Source of the DNA: Gammaproteobacteria bacterium
GTDB taxonomy: Bacteria; Pseudomonadota; Gammaproteobacteria; Pseudomonadales; JAHEGP01
Length of the DNA stretch: 37,995 nucleotides
Reading direction: 5' to 3'
Assembly: GCA_030618705.1 (NCBI GenBank)
Contig: JAUXCW010000004.1
Coordinates: forward strand, 1-37,995
Part shown: positions 1 to 8,390 of the stretch, one piece after another
How the letters are laid out: each line of letters opens with the position of its first letter
How positions within the stretch are numbered: the first letter of the stretch is position 1
Made by a program: the position numbers and the translations under genes
Notes under the pieces: model-generated
Told to the model about the DNA's origin: nothing
The model's input: the letters and a program-made list of their open reading frames with translations, nothing else
Databases searched by the model: none

Positions 1-67
1 TCTGCGCCACATAGGCCCAGACACACAGCACATCGGTGAAACACGCTATCTCTACCGGCTTTTCCAC
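1..67 (-). CDS. DsbA-family oxidoreductase, N-terminal fragment
   Basis: The reverse strand opens at GTG (67-65) and runs off the left edge after 22 codons. The readable residues include EIACFTDVLCVWAYVAQ. This resembles the N-terminal strand and active-site region of DsbA-like/2-hydroxychromene isomerase-type thioredoxin folds, with a CVWA motif in place of the CPxC of true DsbA. A purine-rich GGGGAG sits 6 nt before the GTG and decides the start; the alternative GTG two bases upstream is followed in frame by a stop. Only one cysteine of the usual pair is present, which suggests a GST- or isomerase-like role rather than disulfide oxidation. The identification rests on a short stretch. Confidence 0.55.
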   Translation of the reverse strand, partial: MEKPVEIACFTDVLCVWAYVAQ

Positions 68-83
68 ACTTTTCTCCCCTGGA

Positions 84-180
84 TTAAAAGGGGACGCAAC
101 CCTTTTATTCGAAGGTCTACTCCCTTAAAGGGTTGCGTCCCCTTTTAATTTACTCTTAAAGGGTTGCGTCCCCTTTTATT
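84..180. repeat. REP-like repeat cluster, three copies
   Basis: Three copies of a 22-nt unit with core GGGTTGCGTCCCCTTTT lie within 97 bp. One is inverted (about 85-107); two are direct (about 125-147 and 156-178), 31 bp apart. Head-to-head copies of this kind can fold into hairpins and resemble the REP elements that IS200-like REP-associated transposases process. No such transposase is in the window. The third copy overlaps the 3' end of the GIY-YIG gene. Confidence 0.75.
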
Positions 181-428
181 CGGGTTTGTATCAATTCCAG
201 CTTCTGTTTGCGGCTCAGGGCCTTGATGCTCATTTCCCGCCGGGTCGCCGTGCTGCGGTCCGCGGCCGGCTCCACATAGGCCAACCGACGGGGGGCACGA
301 CCGCGAAAAAAGCGGGCGCCCCTGGGGCCGGCGGAGTGCTCACGCCAGCGCCGTTCGACATCCGTGGTGATCCCGGTATAGAGACTACCGTCGGTCGCCT
401 CGATGATGTAGATAAACCAATTTTGCAA
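156..428 (-). CDS. GIY-YIG nuclease-fold protein, YhbQ-like
   Basis: This 90-residue protein carries the GIY-YIG signature as FIYIIEATDGSLYTGITTDVERR near residues 5-27. It then has the conserved Arg and the HSAGPRGARFFRGR segment, and an acidic residue in the helix near residue 65 (RREMSIKALSRKQK). The family adopts the GIY-YIG endonuclease fold; YhbQ-type single-domain members act on DNA, but their cellular role is not settled. The size is normal for the family. The start at 428 leaves 187 bp to deaD, which is divergent. The last six residues (KGDATL) and the stop codon are encoded by a REP-like repeat, so the natural C-terminus was probably replaced when the repeat arrived. Confidence 0.85.
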   Translation of the reverse strand: MQNWFIYIIEATDGSLYTGITTDVERRWREHSAGPRGARFFRGRAPRRLAYVEPAADRSTATRREMSIKALSRKQKLELIQTRIKGDATL

Positions 429-456
429 ACACTCCCCCGCTACAAGCTAAAACGTG

Positions 457-462
457 TATAAT
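457..462 (+). promoter_or_regulatory. candidate -10 box for deaD
   Basis: A perfect TATAAT lies at 457-462 in the gap between GIY-YIG and deaD. No good -35 is seen 16-18 bp upstream. Transcription from here would begin near 469 and give a leader of about 147 nt before the chosen deaD ATG. Long leaders are typical of cold-shock csdA/deaD mRNAs. Confidence 0.45.
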
Positions 463-499
463 ATGCGCCCCAAAATCACTGCTACCGCCCGTCATCGCC

Positions 500-535
500 C
501 GGCCCTATTTCCGACCCTATTTCCGGCCCTATTGA
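500..535 (+). repeat. three tandem 12-nt repeats in the deaD leader
   Basis: Units CGGCCCTATTTC, CGACCCTATTTC and CGGCCCTATTGA follow one another without spacing at 500-511, 512-523 and 524-535. They lie in the presumed untranslated leader of deaD. Confidence 0.7.
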
Positions 536-615
536 TACTCGTTATCAACCAATGCCGACATAGGAACACAAGTCCGGTCGACGCACCAGTCCGTAGCGCC
601 CATGAGATAATCATC

Positions 616-2403
616 ATGCCCACCGACAGCACCGGCCCCTTCGCCGAACTGGGAATCGCCGACCCCCTGACCAGAGCCCTGGCCAAACTCGGTTATGAAA
701 CCCCCTCGCCAATCCAGGCGCAGAGTATCCCGCTGCTGCTGCAGGGGCGGGACCTGATCGGCCAGGCGCAAACCGGCACCGGCAAGACGGCGGCCTTCGC
801 CCTGCCCATTCTCAGCCGGATAAAAGCGGGATCAAAAGCGCCCCAGGCACTGGTGATCTGCCCGACCCGGGAACTGGCGATCCAGGTCGCCGAGGCGTTC
901 CAGTCCTACGCCCGCAATATCAAGAACTTCCACGTACTACCGGTCTACGGCGGCCAGGAAATGGGCACCCAGCTGCGCCAGCTCAAGCGCGGCGTGGATG
1001 TGGTGGTCGGCACACCGGGCCGCTTGCTGGACCACCTCAAGCGCCGCACCCTGGACCTGTCCACCGTGCAGACCGTGGTACTGGATGAAGCCGACGAAAT
1101 GCTGCGCATGGGTTTTATCGACGACGTCGAGAGCATTCTCTCCCACACCAACGGAAAGCAACAGACCGTATTGTTTTCCGCCACCCTGCCCGCACCGATT
1201 CGCCGCGTGGCGGAGCGGTTTTTGAGTGACCCCGTCCACGTCCAGATCGAGGCCAAGACCGTCACCGTCGACACCACGGACCAGAGCTACTGGATGCTGA
1301 ACAACAACCAGAAGCTCGATGCCCTCACCCGACTGCTGGAGGTGGAGCCCTTCGACGGCGTCATCATCTTCACCCGCACCCGCAGCGCCACCATGGAACT
1401 GGCGGAGAAAATCAGCGCCCGTGGCTATGCCTGCGGCGCGATCAACGGCGACATGAGCCAGTCGGCGCGGGAGCTGACCATCCGCCGCCTGAAGAAGGGT
1501 AAAATCGATATCCTGGTAGCCACGGACGTCGCGGCCCGCGGCCTGGATGTCGACCGCATCACCCTGGTGGTCAACTACGATATCCCCCACGATACCGAAT
1601 CCTACATCCACCGTATCGGACGCACCGGACGCGCCGGTCGCCAGGGCCGTGCGGTATTGTTTGTCACCCACCGCGAGCAGCGCCTGTTGCGCGCCATCGA
1701 GAAGGCAACGCGGCGAAAACTGCCGCCCATCCAGCTGCCCAGCGACGAGGAGGTGCTGGCCCAGCGCCGGGAGCGATTCAAGACCTCCATCACCGAGTCC
1801 CTGACCGCCCGACCGGCACCCATTTTTGCCCAGCTGGTCAAAGAGATTTGCGACGAGACCGGCGAGACGCCCAGCGCCGTCGCCGCCGCCATGGCGGAAT
1901 TGTTGCAAAAAGACAAGCCGCTGGATGTAAAGCCAACCTCCGCCAAACCACCGCCTCGCAAGCCGGCGAGGGAATCACAGGAAAGGGAGCGCAAGCCGGC
2001 GCGGGAATCACAGGAAAGGGAGCGCAAGCCGAAGCGCCAGCGCAACGACGAAAGTGCCGAAAATGTCGAGAATGTCGATATGCAGACCTATCGCCTGGAA
2101 GTGGGTCGCCAGCACGAGGTGACCCCGGGCAATATCGTCGGCGCGATCGCCAATGAAATCGATATCGACAGCCAGTATATCGGCCATATCAGCATCTCGG
2201 ACGAGTACTGCACCGTGGAATTGCCGGCCGGCATGCCGCCGGAAATTTTCCAGCACCTGAAGAAAGTACGGGTCAAAGGTCGCCCGCTGAACCTGAGCCT
2301 GGTGAAAAAGCCCGGCGCCAAAACCGACAGGACCGACAAACCGCGAGGCAAAAAGAGCGGTAGCGGCGAGCGAAAAAAGCCGAGCAAGCACAGCAAGTCC
2401 TGA
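616..2403 (+). CDS. deaD: ATP-dependent DEAD-box RNA helicase DeaD/CsdA
   Basis: This 595-residue DEAD-box helicase unwinds RNA duplexes in ribosome assembly and mRNA turnover, mainly in the cold. The motifs run in order: Q motif ([11 protein letters not shown]), Walker [25 protein letters not shown] ([10 protein letters not shown]), SAT, then the second RecA domain with [18 protein letters not shown] and [10 protein letters not shown]. After about residue 425 comes a basic linker with a 33-bp tandem duplication. A DbpA-type RNA-binding domain follows ([20 protein letters not shown]... to [13 protein letters not shown]), which separates DeaD from RhlE and SrmB. The frame stays open upstream to 454, but the ATG at 616 (MPTDS) matches normal DeaD N-termini, and the upstream residues are low-complexity leader. 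No strong ribosome binding site precedes 616. The next gene starts 2 nt after the stop. Confidence 0.95.
   Translation: MPTDSTGPFAELGIADPLTRALAKLGYETPSPIQAQSIPLLLQGRDLIGQAQTGTGKTAAFALPILSRIKAGSKAPQALVICPTRELAIQVAEAFQSYARNIKNFHVLPVYGGQEMGTQLRQLKRGVDVVVGTPGRLLDHLKRRTLDLSTVQTVVLDEADEMLRMGFIDDVESILSHTNGKQQTVLFSATLPAPIRRVAERFLSDPVHVQIEAKTVTVDTTDQSYWMLNNNQKLDALTRLLEVEPFDGVIIFTRTRSATMELAEKISARGYACGAINGDMSQSARELTIRRLKKGKIDILVATDVAARGLDVDRITLVVNYDIPHDTESYIHRIGRTGRAGRQGRAVLFVTHREQRLLRAIEKATRRKLPPIQLPSDEEVLAQRRERFKTSITESLTARPAPIFAQLVKEICDETGETPSAVAAAMAELLQKDKPLDVKPTSAKPPPRKPARESQERERKPARESQERERKPKRQRNDESAENVENVDMQTYRLEVGRQHEVTPGNIVGAIANEIDIDSQYIGHISISDEYCTVELPAGMPPEIFQHLKKVRVKGRPLNLSLVKKPGAKTDRTDKPRGKKSGSGERKKPSKHSKS
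1957..2031 (+). repeat. 33-bp in-frame tandem duplication in deaD
   Basis: Copies at 1957-1989 and 1990-2022 differ at one base. A 9-nt partial third copy follows. They encode two [11 protein letters not shown] units plus KP in the basic linker between the helicase core and the RNA-binding domain. Confidence 0.85.
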
Positions 2404-2405
2404 GT

Positions 2406-2858
2406 ATGCATATCTGGGTGGATGCCGATGCCTGCCCGCGGTCGATCAAGGAGATTCTCTACCGCGCCGCGGGACGGGTGAAACTGCCGCTGACCCTGGT
2501 CGCCAACCACAGCCTGCAGGTGCCTCCATCACCGCTTATCAGCGCGGTGCAGGTCAGTAGCGGCTTCGATGTGGCGGACAACTATATCGTGCAGCACTGC
2601 GCGCCCGGCGACCTGGTGATCACCCAGGATATTCCGCTGGCCGCCGAGGTGATCGACGCGGGCGCCATCGCGATCAATCCACGGGGCGCCACCTATAGCC
2701 GGGAGAATATTCGCCAAAGGCTGGCGATGCGGGATTTTATGGAGGAGATGCGCAGCACCGGGCAGGCGAGCGGTGGCCCGCCGCCGCTGGACAACACCGA
2801 CAAAACGGCCTTCGCCAACGCACTGGACCGGATACTGGCGCAAAGAACTAGTCGCTAG
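2406..2858 (+). CDS. YaiI/YqxD family (UPF0178, DUF188) protein
   Basis: A complete 150-residue member of the DUF188 family, whose biochemical role is unknown. The N-terminus [11 protein letters not shown] carries the family's conserved acidic pair and cysteine, expected at the edge of a PIN-like Rossmann fold. Other conserved segments are [22 protein letters not shown] and the [12 protein letters not shown] loop, which is a family hallmark. It starts 2 nt after the deaD stop, so the two are probably co-transcribed and translationally coupled. Its last 11 bp overlap the end of the convergent ABC-F gene. The length is typical of the family. Confidence 0.93.
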   Translation: MHIWVDADACPRSIKEILYRAAGRVKLPLTLVANHSLQVPPSPLISAVQVSSGFDVADNYIVQHCAPGDLVITQDIPLAAEVIDAGAIAINPRGATYSRENIRQRLAMRDFMEEMRSTGQASGGPPPLDNTDKTAFANALDRILAQRTSR

Positions 2859-4752
2859 CCTCCGATTGCCGCATCGCCTCGAGCTGTTCATGCAGTTCCA
2901 GCCACCCGCTTTCACTCTGCTCCAAGCCGGTTTGCAGGGCGCCGCGCTGCTGTAGCAGAACCTGCAACTCCTCCTTTCGCTCCTCCAGGTAAATATCGCC
3001 GTCGGCGAGTCGCTGCTCGACAGCCGCGAGTTCGGTGGCCAGGCGCTCCATCTGTCGCTCCAGCTCCAGCACTTTTTTCTGCAAGGGTGCGCGCTTTTGC
3101 CGCTGCAGTGCGGCACGCTGCCTGAGCCCCTTCTTGTCCTGTTTGTCCACAACCCCCGCCTCTTCTGCCGGGGGTTCATCGCGGGATTCGGCTTTCAGCC
3201 AGTCCTGGTAGTCGGCGAGGGTGCCGGCAAACGGCGCCACCCGCCCACGGGCCACCAGGTAGAACTCATCCACGGTATTGCGCAGCAGGTGGCGATCGTG
3301 GGAGATAACCACCAGCGCACCCCCGTAAGCCTGCAGCGCCACTTCCAGTGCGTGGCGCATCTCCAGGTCGAGGTGGTTGGTCGGTTCGTCCAGCAACAAC
3401 AGGTTGGGTTTTTGCCAGACGATCAGGGCCAGCGCCAGGCGGGCCTTTTCGCCACCGGAAAACGGCGTGATCGGGGCGAGGGCCTTGTCGCCGTGAAAAT
3501 TGAAGCCACCGAGAAAATTGCGAATCTCCTGCTCGGTGGCGCTGGGGGAAAGACGCTGTATATGCAGGGCCGCGCTGGCCTCGAGGTCCAGGGCCTCCAG
3601 TTGGTGCTGGGCGAAATAACCGATGGCCAGGTGCTCGCCGCAGACCCTGTCCCCACGCAGCAGGGGTAAATCGCCGACCAGGCTTTTCACCAGGGTCGAC
3701 TTACCCGCGCCGTTGGGACCCAATAAGCCGATGCGGGATCCCGGCTGGAGGCTCATTTCGACCCCGCCCAGCACCGACTCGTCACCGTAGCCCAGTGAGG
3801 CTCGACTCAGGTTGATCAGGGGCGTGGAGTTCTTTTCCGCCTGCCAGAAAACGAACTTGAACGGCGAGTCGATATGGGCCGGGGCGATCAACTCCATACG
3901 CTCCAGCTCTTTCAAGCGACTTTGCGCTTGCTTCGCCTTGGTGGCCTTGGCGCGAAAACGGCTGACAAACTGGTGGATCTCGGCCACTCGCCGCTGTTGC
4001 TTCTCGTAGTTGGCCTGCTGCTGGGCCAGGCGCTGGGCCTTTTGTGTTTCATAGGCGCTGTAGTTGCCGCGATAGCTGATCAATTGCTGCTGTTCGAGAC
4101 TGAGGATCTCGTCGGCAATGGTATCGAGGAAATCACGGTCATGGGAAATCAGCAATAGCGTACCACTGTAGCGCTTCAACCATTGCTCCAGCCAGAGCGT
4201 GGCGTCGAGATCCAGGTGGTTGGTCGGCTCATCCAGCAGTAACAGCTCCGAGGGACACATCAGTGCACGGGCCAGGCTCAGGCGAATTCGCCAGCCGCCG
4301 GAAAAACTGTTGACGGGATTGTCCGTCTGCCCGCTACTGAAACCCAGGCCGTGCAGCAGTTGCTCTGCACGGTTATTGGCCTGGTAACCGTCCAGGGCTT
4401 CCAGCTCCGCATACAGCCGCGCCAGTTGATCGTGTTGGTCACTGTCCGCCAGTTTCTCGATACCCGCCTCGACCTGGCGCAGGCGCACATCGCCATCGAC
4501 CACATATTGCAATGCCGTGCGCTCGCTGGCCGCCACCTCCTGTGCCATGTGCGCCATGCGCCAGCCGGCGGGAATAAACAGCTCGCCACCATCGAGGGGC
4601 AACTGTCCCAGCAGCAGCGCAAACAAACTGGATTTGCCGCTGCCGTTGGCGCCGATGACGCCGATGCGCCGACCAGGGTGGATCCTGAAATTGGCGCCAT
4701 CCAGCAGGAGCAGGCTACCGCGCTGGAGAACGACGTCTTGTAGGGTAATCAT
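2848..4752 (-). CDS. ABC-F family ATPase, YheS-like
   Basis: This 634-residue soluble ABC-F protein has two ATP-binding cassettes and no membrane domain. Proteins of this class bind the ribosome and act at the E or P site. The first Walker A is GANGSGKSS (residues 34-42), with signature [14 protein letters not shown] and Walker [21 protein letters not shown]. The second cassette has [21 protein letters not shown] and [21 protein letters not shown] lysine- and arginine-rich linker lies between them ([19 protein letters not shown]). The C-terminal 110 residues are coiled coil, as in YheS/Uup. The ATG at 4752 opens the first strand ([12 protein letters not shown]). No Shine-Dalgarno is visible, and a TATAAT ends 8 nt before the start, so the mRNA may be nearly leaderless. 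Confidence 0.93.
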   Translation of the reverse strand: MITLQDVVLQRGSLLLLDGANFRIHPGRRIGVIGANGSGKSSLFALLLGQLPLDGGELFIPAGWRMAHMAQEVAASERTALQYVVDGDVRLRQVEAGIEKLADSDQHDQLARLYAELEALDGYQANNRAEQLLHGLGFSSGQTDNPVNSFSGGWRIRLSLARALMCPSELLLLDEPTNHLDLDATLWLEQWLKRYSGTLLLISHDRDFLDTIADEILSLEQQQLISYRGNYSAYETQKAQRLAQQQANYEKQQRRVAEIHQFVSRFRAKATKAKQAQSRLKELERMELIAPAHIDSPFKFVFWQAEKNSTPLINLSRASLGYGDESVLGGVEMSLQPGSRIGLLGPNGAGKSTLVKSLVGDLPLLRGDRVCGEHLAIGYFAQHQLEALDLEASAALHIQRLSPSATEQEIRNFLGGFNFHGDKALAPITPFSGGEKARLALALIVWQKPNLLLLDEPTNHLDLEMRHALEVALQAYGGALVVISHDRHLLRNTVDEFYLVARGRVAPFAGTLADYQDWLKAESRDEPPAEEAGVVDKQDKKGLRQRAALQRQKRAPLQKKVLELERQMERLATELAAVEQRLADGDIYLEERKEELQVLLQQRGALQTGLEQSESGWLELHEQLEAMRQSEASD

Positions 4753-4760
4753 GGCCGCGC

Positions 4761-4766
4761 ATTATA
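4761..4766 (-). promoter_or_regulatory. -10 box directly before the ABC-F start
   Basis: On the minus strand a perfect TATAAT is followed by 8 nt and then the ATG at 4752. The hexamer 17 bp upstream (CTCGCA) is a weak -35. Initiation at the usual distance would begin 0-3 nt before the start codon. Confidence 0.5.
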
Positions 4767-4810
4767 AGGCTTTGCAGAGGTCTTGCGAGCTTGAAAAGCG
4801 ACCCGCGGCA

Positions 4811-5143
4811 TCAGGCTGTTGCCGGATCGGTTTCCTGCACCAATACCCAGGGCCGGATCACCACCGACCAGACCAGCGCATCGGCCTCCAGCCACTGCCG
4901 CGCCTGGTCGTCCGAGACCTTTGCCAACTGGCCCTCGGCCATCCAGCGGGCGATACAGGCCGCATTGTCCAGTGACATCTGCACCGCCACCTCCAGCAAA
5001 CCCAACTCCGGGTCCACCGCAATCGTGGCGCCGCCGGCGAAAAAACGTTGCAGCTCTCGCCAGGGTATTTTTGCGGTTTCGCGGTTGAGCCTGGCTCGCG
5101 TCTGTTCTTCGGTATCGTCGTTGGCGGTCATCGGTCCTGCCAT
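4811..5143 (-). CDS. DUF2288 family protein
   Basis: This 110-residue cytosolic protein has the full DUF2288 pattern: ARLNRETAKIPWRELQRFFAGG near the start, then AVDPELGLLEVAVQMSLDN, AEGQLAKVSDDQARQWLEADA, and VWSVVIRPWVLVQE at the end. No function is established for the family, and no catalytic motif is evident. The start is either the ATG at 5143 or the ATG at 5131, which has AGGA 3 nt upstream; both precede the conserved domain. It is divergent from the 2-oxoacid oxidoreductase genes and 58 bp upstream of the ABC-F gene on the same strand. It may be expressed alone. Confidence 0.88.
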   Translation of the reverse strand: MAGPMTANDDTEEQTRARLNRETAKIPWRELQRFFAGGATIAVDPELGLLEVAVQMSLDNAACIARWMAEGQLAKVSDDQARQWLEADALVWSVVIRPWVLVQETDPATA

Positions 5144-5279
5144 TGTTTAACCCGGTCGCGGTTCGACCAGATCAATAAGTTGCGGAATAAACCAGTGTAA
5201 GAGAGTCCCACGCCGGGAAACAAGGGGCGAATACAGTATAGTGAACCCTGCATCGATCGAAGGTGCGCCATTGGCAACC

Positions 5280-7013
5280 ATGGGCCATTCTATGCCGAGT
5301 ACGCAGCGACAGGATCTCTCCATTGCCATCACCGGCTCCGGCGGAGCCGGGGTGGTTTCCGCCGGTACGCTGTTACTCGATATGGCGGCGGAATTGGGCC
5401 ACTACGGCTTGATGCGCAAGGCCTATGGCCCGCAAATACGAGGCGGCGAGTCCGCCGCCCTGTTGCGTCTCAGCACCCGCCCCGTCCACTGTATGGACGA
5501 CGGCTTCGACCTGCTGCTGGCGTTGGACTGGCAGAATACCGATCGCTTCGCCGCGGAAATCCCCCTGAGCGCCGACAGCCTGATTATCGCCGACCCCGCC
5601 GCAGGCGAAATTCCGGCCGCCATCAGCCAGAGCGGCGCACAGATAGAACCGCTACCCTTGAAAGCGCTGGCCGGGGAAACCGAGGGTGGCCGCGCCAATA
5701 TGGTGGCATTGGGCCTGCTCGCGCGCTGGCTGGGTTTCGACCACAGCGCGGCCCAGGCCCTGATCGGAGCCGCCTATGCCGGCAAGGGCGAGACCATCGT
5801 CAGTAACTCACTGGCCAGCTTCGAGCGCGGCTTCGACACCGTACTCAAGCATCCCCCGGCCCAGGTCTTGAGTACCGGCGGCAGTGCCGCACCGCGCTGG
5901 CAGTTGAGCGGCAACGAGGGCTGTGGCCTGGGCGCCCTGCGTGGCGGCGTCCGCTTTGCCGCCGCCTACCCTATTACCCCGGCCAGCGAGATGCTGGAGT
6001 GGTTGGCGCCGCGCCTGGAACAACTGGGCGGCAGCCTGCTGCAAGCGGAAGACGAACTGGCCTCGATCAATATGGTGATCGGTGCCTCCTATGGCGGGGT
6101 GCCGGCCATGACCGCCACCTCCGGCCCGGGACTGGCGCTGATGCTCGAGGGCTTCGGCCTGGCGATAGCCTCCGAAACCCCGGTGGTGGTGGTCAATGTC
6201 ATGCGTGGCGGCCCCTCTACCGGCATACCCACCAAGTCCGAGCAGACCGACCTCAATATCGCCCTCTACGGCATGCACGGCGATGCCCCTCACCTGGTAC
6301 TGGCGGCACTGGATACCGCCGACTGCGTGTTCTGCACCGAGTGGGCGGTACGCCTGAGCGAGGCATTACAGGCCGCTGCCATTGTGCTTTCGGACCAGGG
6401 CCTGGCACAGTCCCGCGCCCTGATCGATCAACCGGAAAGGCGGGCATTGCAGATTCCGCCGCGGAGTCTGGCCACCGACGACGGACCCTACTTGCGCTAC
6501 GCCCTCACCGAAGACGGCGTATCGCCCATGGCTATCCCCGGGCTGGAGAACGGCATGTATACCGCCGACGGGCTGGAGCATGCACAGAGCGGAAAACCCT
6601 CCAGCGCGGCGGCGGATCACAGCGCCCAGCTCGACAAGCGGCAGCGCAAGCTGGAAAATCACGATTACGGCGCCGATTGGGCCGAGACCAGCGGCGGGGG
6701 AGATACCGCCATCATCACCTGGGGCTCGAGCACCGGCGCGGCGCGGGAGGCCCGGCAGCGCCTCGCAGAGGCCGGCCACGAGGTGCGCCTGATCTCCATG
6801 CGCCTGCTGCTCCCGGCCAGTGTCGAAGCCATGAACAAGGCACTCGAGGGCGTCGGACGCATCGTGGTTGTCGAGCAAAGTCATTCACAGCAGTTTTACC
6901 ACTACTTGCGCGCCTACTACGACCTCGACGTCGCCATCGAGGTGCTGGCAAGACCCGGCCCCCTGCCGATAACACCGGGTGAAATCGTCAATCGCATTCT
7001 GCAGCAGGGTTAA
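5280..7013 (+). CDS. 2-oxoacid:ferredoxin oxidoreductase, fused gamma-alpha subunit
   Basis: This 577-residue fused subunit belongs to the KorA type. The enzyme decarboxylates a 2-oxoacid (often 2-oxoglutarate) to acyl-CoA and reduces ferredoxin. Residues from about 20 to 195 form the gamma domain (ITGSGGAGVVSAGTLL, YGPQIRGGESAALLRLS). The alpha domain follows, with AAYPITPASEMLEWLA, QAEDELASINMVIGASYGG, TATSGPGLALMLEG and MRGGPSTGIPTKSEQTDL, which are hallmarks of the pyrimidine-binding fold. The substrate cannot be fixed from sequence. The open frame extends to GTG 5241, but a TATAGT at 5237-5242 makes that unlikely; ATG 5280 and ATG 5292 are the alternatives, and neither has a good ribosome binding site. 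The beta subunit starts 4 nt downstream. Confidence 0.92.
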   Translation: MGHSMPSTQRQDLSIAITGSGGAGVVSAGTLLLDMAAELGHYGLMRKAYGPQIRGGESAALLRLSTRPVHCMDDGFDLLLALDWQNTDRFAAEIPLSADSLIIADPAAGEIPAAISQSGAQIEPLPLKALAGETEGGRANMVALGLLARWLGFDHSAAQALIGAAYAGKGETIVSNSLASFERGFDTVLKHPPAQVLSTGGSAAPRWQLSGNEGCGLGALRGGVRFAAAYPITPASEMLEWLAPRLEQLGGSLLQAEDELASINMVIGASYGGVPAMTATSGPGLALMLEGFGLAIASETPVVVVNVMRGGPSTGIPTKSEQTDLNIALYGMHGDAPHLVLAALDTADCVFCTEWAVRLSEALQAAAIVLSDQGLAQSRALIDQPERRALQIPPRSLATDDGPYLRYALTEDGVSPMAIPGLENGMYTADGLEHAQSGKPSSAAADHSAQLDKRQRKLENHDYGADWAETSGGGDTAIITWGSSTGAAREARQRLAEAGHEVRLISMRLLLPASVEAMNKALEGVGRIVVVEQSHSQQFYHYLRAYYDLDVAIEVLARPGPLPITPGEIVNRILQQG

Positions 7014-7017
7014 CGCC

Positions 7018-7857
7018 ATGGAGCACACAGTGAAGGTCGCAAACCCTATCAAGCCGAAGCAGTATAAATCCGCTATCAAACCGGTGTGGTGCCCCGGCTG
7101 CGGCCACTACGCCGTGCTCAATGCCATCACCAAGGCCCTGGCGCAACTGGCACTGGCCAACGAGCAGGTCGCCCTGCTGTCCGGTATCGGCTGCTCGTCC
7201 CGTGTTCCCGCCTATACCAGCGTTTACGGCTTTCACGGCATCCACGGTCGGGCGCTGGCACTGGCCTCCGGGCTCAAGGCGGCCCGGCCCGAACTCACGG
7301 TACTGGTTGCCGGGGGCGACGGCGACGGGCTCTCCATCGGCGGCAACCATTTTATCCACGCCTGCCGCCGCAATATGGACATGACCTATATCATCATGGA
7401 CAACGAGGTCTACGGCATGACCAAGGGCCAGGCCTCGCCCACCACCGCACCGGACTGGACCAAAAGCAAGCTGACACCCCACGGCACCGGGCTCCGGCCG
7501 TTTCAGCCGGCCGCGCTGGCGCTGGCCGCGGGTGCTTCGTTTATCGCCCGCGGCTTTAGCGGCGACCCCAACGGCCTTGCCAGAATGCTGGTGGCGGCGA
7601 TTGAACACAAGGGCTTCTCCGTGGTGCAGGCACTGAGCCCCTGCCCGACCTTCCGCCCCGAACATATGGACTGGAAACACCAGATCCGCGCCTTTGAGCA
7701 CGACAGCACAGGGGACGCCATTCTCGCCGCGCAGCGCATCCAGGCCGACGACGGCCAGAGCACCGGTATAATCTACCAGCGCGAGCTGCCGGTATGGCAA
7801 CCCATAACCCGGAACAGCGGCAGTATCGACCAATTCGAACAGGAGTTTTGTGTATGA
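7018..7857 (+). CDS. 2-oxoacid:ferredoxin oxidoreductase, beta subunit
   Basis: This 279-residue thiamine-pyrophosphate subunit completes the heterodimer with the preceding gene. Cys25 and Cys28 (WCPGCGHYAVLNAI), Cys59 (GIGCSSR) and a late cysteine near residue 209 (LSPCPTF) are the expected ligands of one [4Fe-4S] cluster. GGDGDGLSIGGNHFIHACRRN, near residues 99-119, is the Mg-TPP motif, and MDNEVYGMTKGQASPTT lies at the cofactor site. The ATG at 7018 is preferred to the longer open frame because it starts just before the conserved KPVWCPGCGH and follows an AGGG ribosome binding site. There is no ferredoxin gene nearby. Its stop overlaps the ferritin-like gene in an ATGA junction. Confidence 0.94.
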   Translation: MEHTVKVANPIKPKQYKSAIKPVWCPGCGHYAVLNAITKALAQLALANEQVALLSGIGCSSRVPAYTSVYGFHGIHGRALALASGLKAARPELTVLVAGGDGDGLSIGGNHFIHACRRNMDMTYIIMDNEVYGMTKGQASPTTAPDWTKSKLTPHGTGLRPFQPAALALAAGASFIARGFSGDPNGLARMLVAAIEHKGFSVVQALSPCPTFRPEHMDWKHQIRAFEHDSTGDAILAAQRIQADDGQSTGIIYQRELPVWQPITRNSGSIDQFEQEFCV

Positions 7858-8375
7858 ACCTGCAGAACCCGATAGAGGATATGGAGACCTTCCTCGCCTA
7901 TGCCATCACCCTGGAGGAGGAGGCCGCCGACCGTTACGACGAGTTGGCCGACACCCTGGAGACCCACAACAACCCCGATGTGGCGAAGGCCTTTCGGACC
8001 CTGGCGAGCTTTGGCCGCAAGCACTGCGATGAAATTATCGCCCTGGCCGCCGACCGCAGCCTACCCAATATCGCACCCTGGGATTTTGGCTGGGAGGACC
8101 TGGAGGCTCCCGAAACCGCCGGCCTGGACGCGGTACACTACCTGATGAACACGGCCCATGCGCTGGATATCGCCATGAGCAACGAAATGCGCGCCCATGA
8201 CTTTTACCAGCGCATCAGCCAGCAGACCTCCAACCCGGAGGTCAGGGCGCTGGCGGCTGAATGCGCCCTGGAGGAAAAGGAACACCTGGAGCAGTTAAAA
8301 ACCTGGGCCGAGCGCTGCCCCGACTCTGCCGAGGACTGGCGTTTCGACCCGGACCCGGCCCATATGCCCGAATAA
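7854..8375 (+). CDS. ferritin-like/rubrerythrin-type diiron protein
   Basis: This 173-residue all-helical protein starts inside the stop codon of the beta subunit (ATGA overlap), so its translation is coupled. Helical segments carry the repeating ferritin-like E...ExxH pattern: AITLEEEAADRYDELAD (about residues 15-31), FGRKHCDEIIAL, ALDIAMSNEMRAHDFYQRIS, and CALEEKEHLEQLKTWAE. These provide the glutamates and histidines for a diiron site. There is no C-terminal rubredoxin domain with CxxC pairs, so it is not a classical rubrerythrin. Coupling to an oxygen-sensitive Fe-S/TPP enzyme suggests peroxide or oxygen scavenging or iron supply for that enzyme, but this is inference. Confidence 0.83.
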   Translation: MNLQNPIEDMETFLAYAITLEEEAADRYDELADTLETHNNPDVAKAFRTLASFGRKHCDEIIALAADRSLPNIAPWDFGWEDLEAPETAGLDAVHYLMNTAHALDIAMSNEMRAHDFYQRISQQTSNPEVRALAAECALEEKEHLEQLKTWAERCPDSAEDWRFDPDPAHMPE

Positions 8376-8390
8376 GCACCGACACGACAT

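Noticed and set aside
937-1908. 323-residue minus-strand frame
   Set aside because: Antisense to deaD; no known motif.
5999-6982. 327-residue plus-strand frame
   Set aside because: Shifted frame inside the 2-oxoacid oxidoreductase alpha domain, arginine- and glycine-rich as expected for a shadow.
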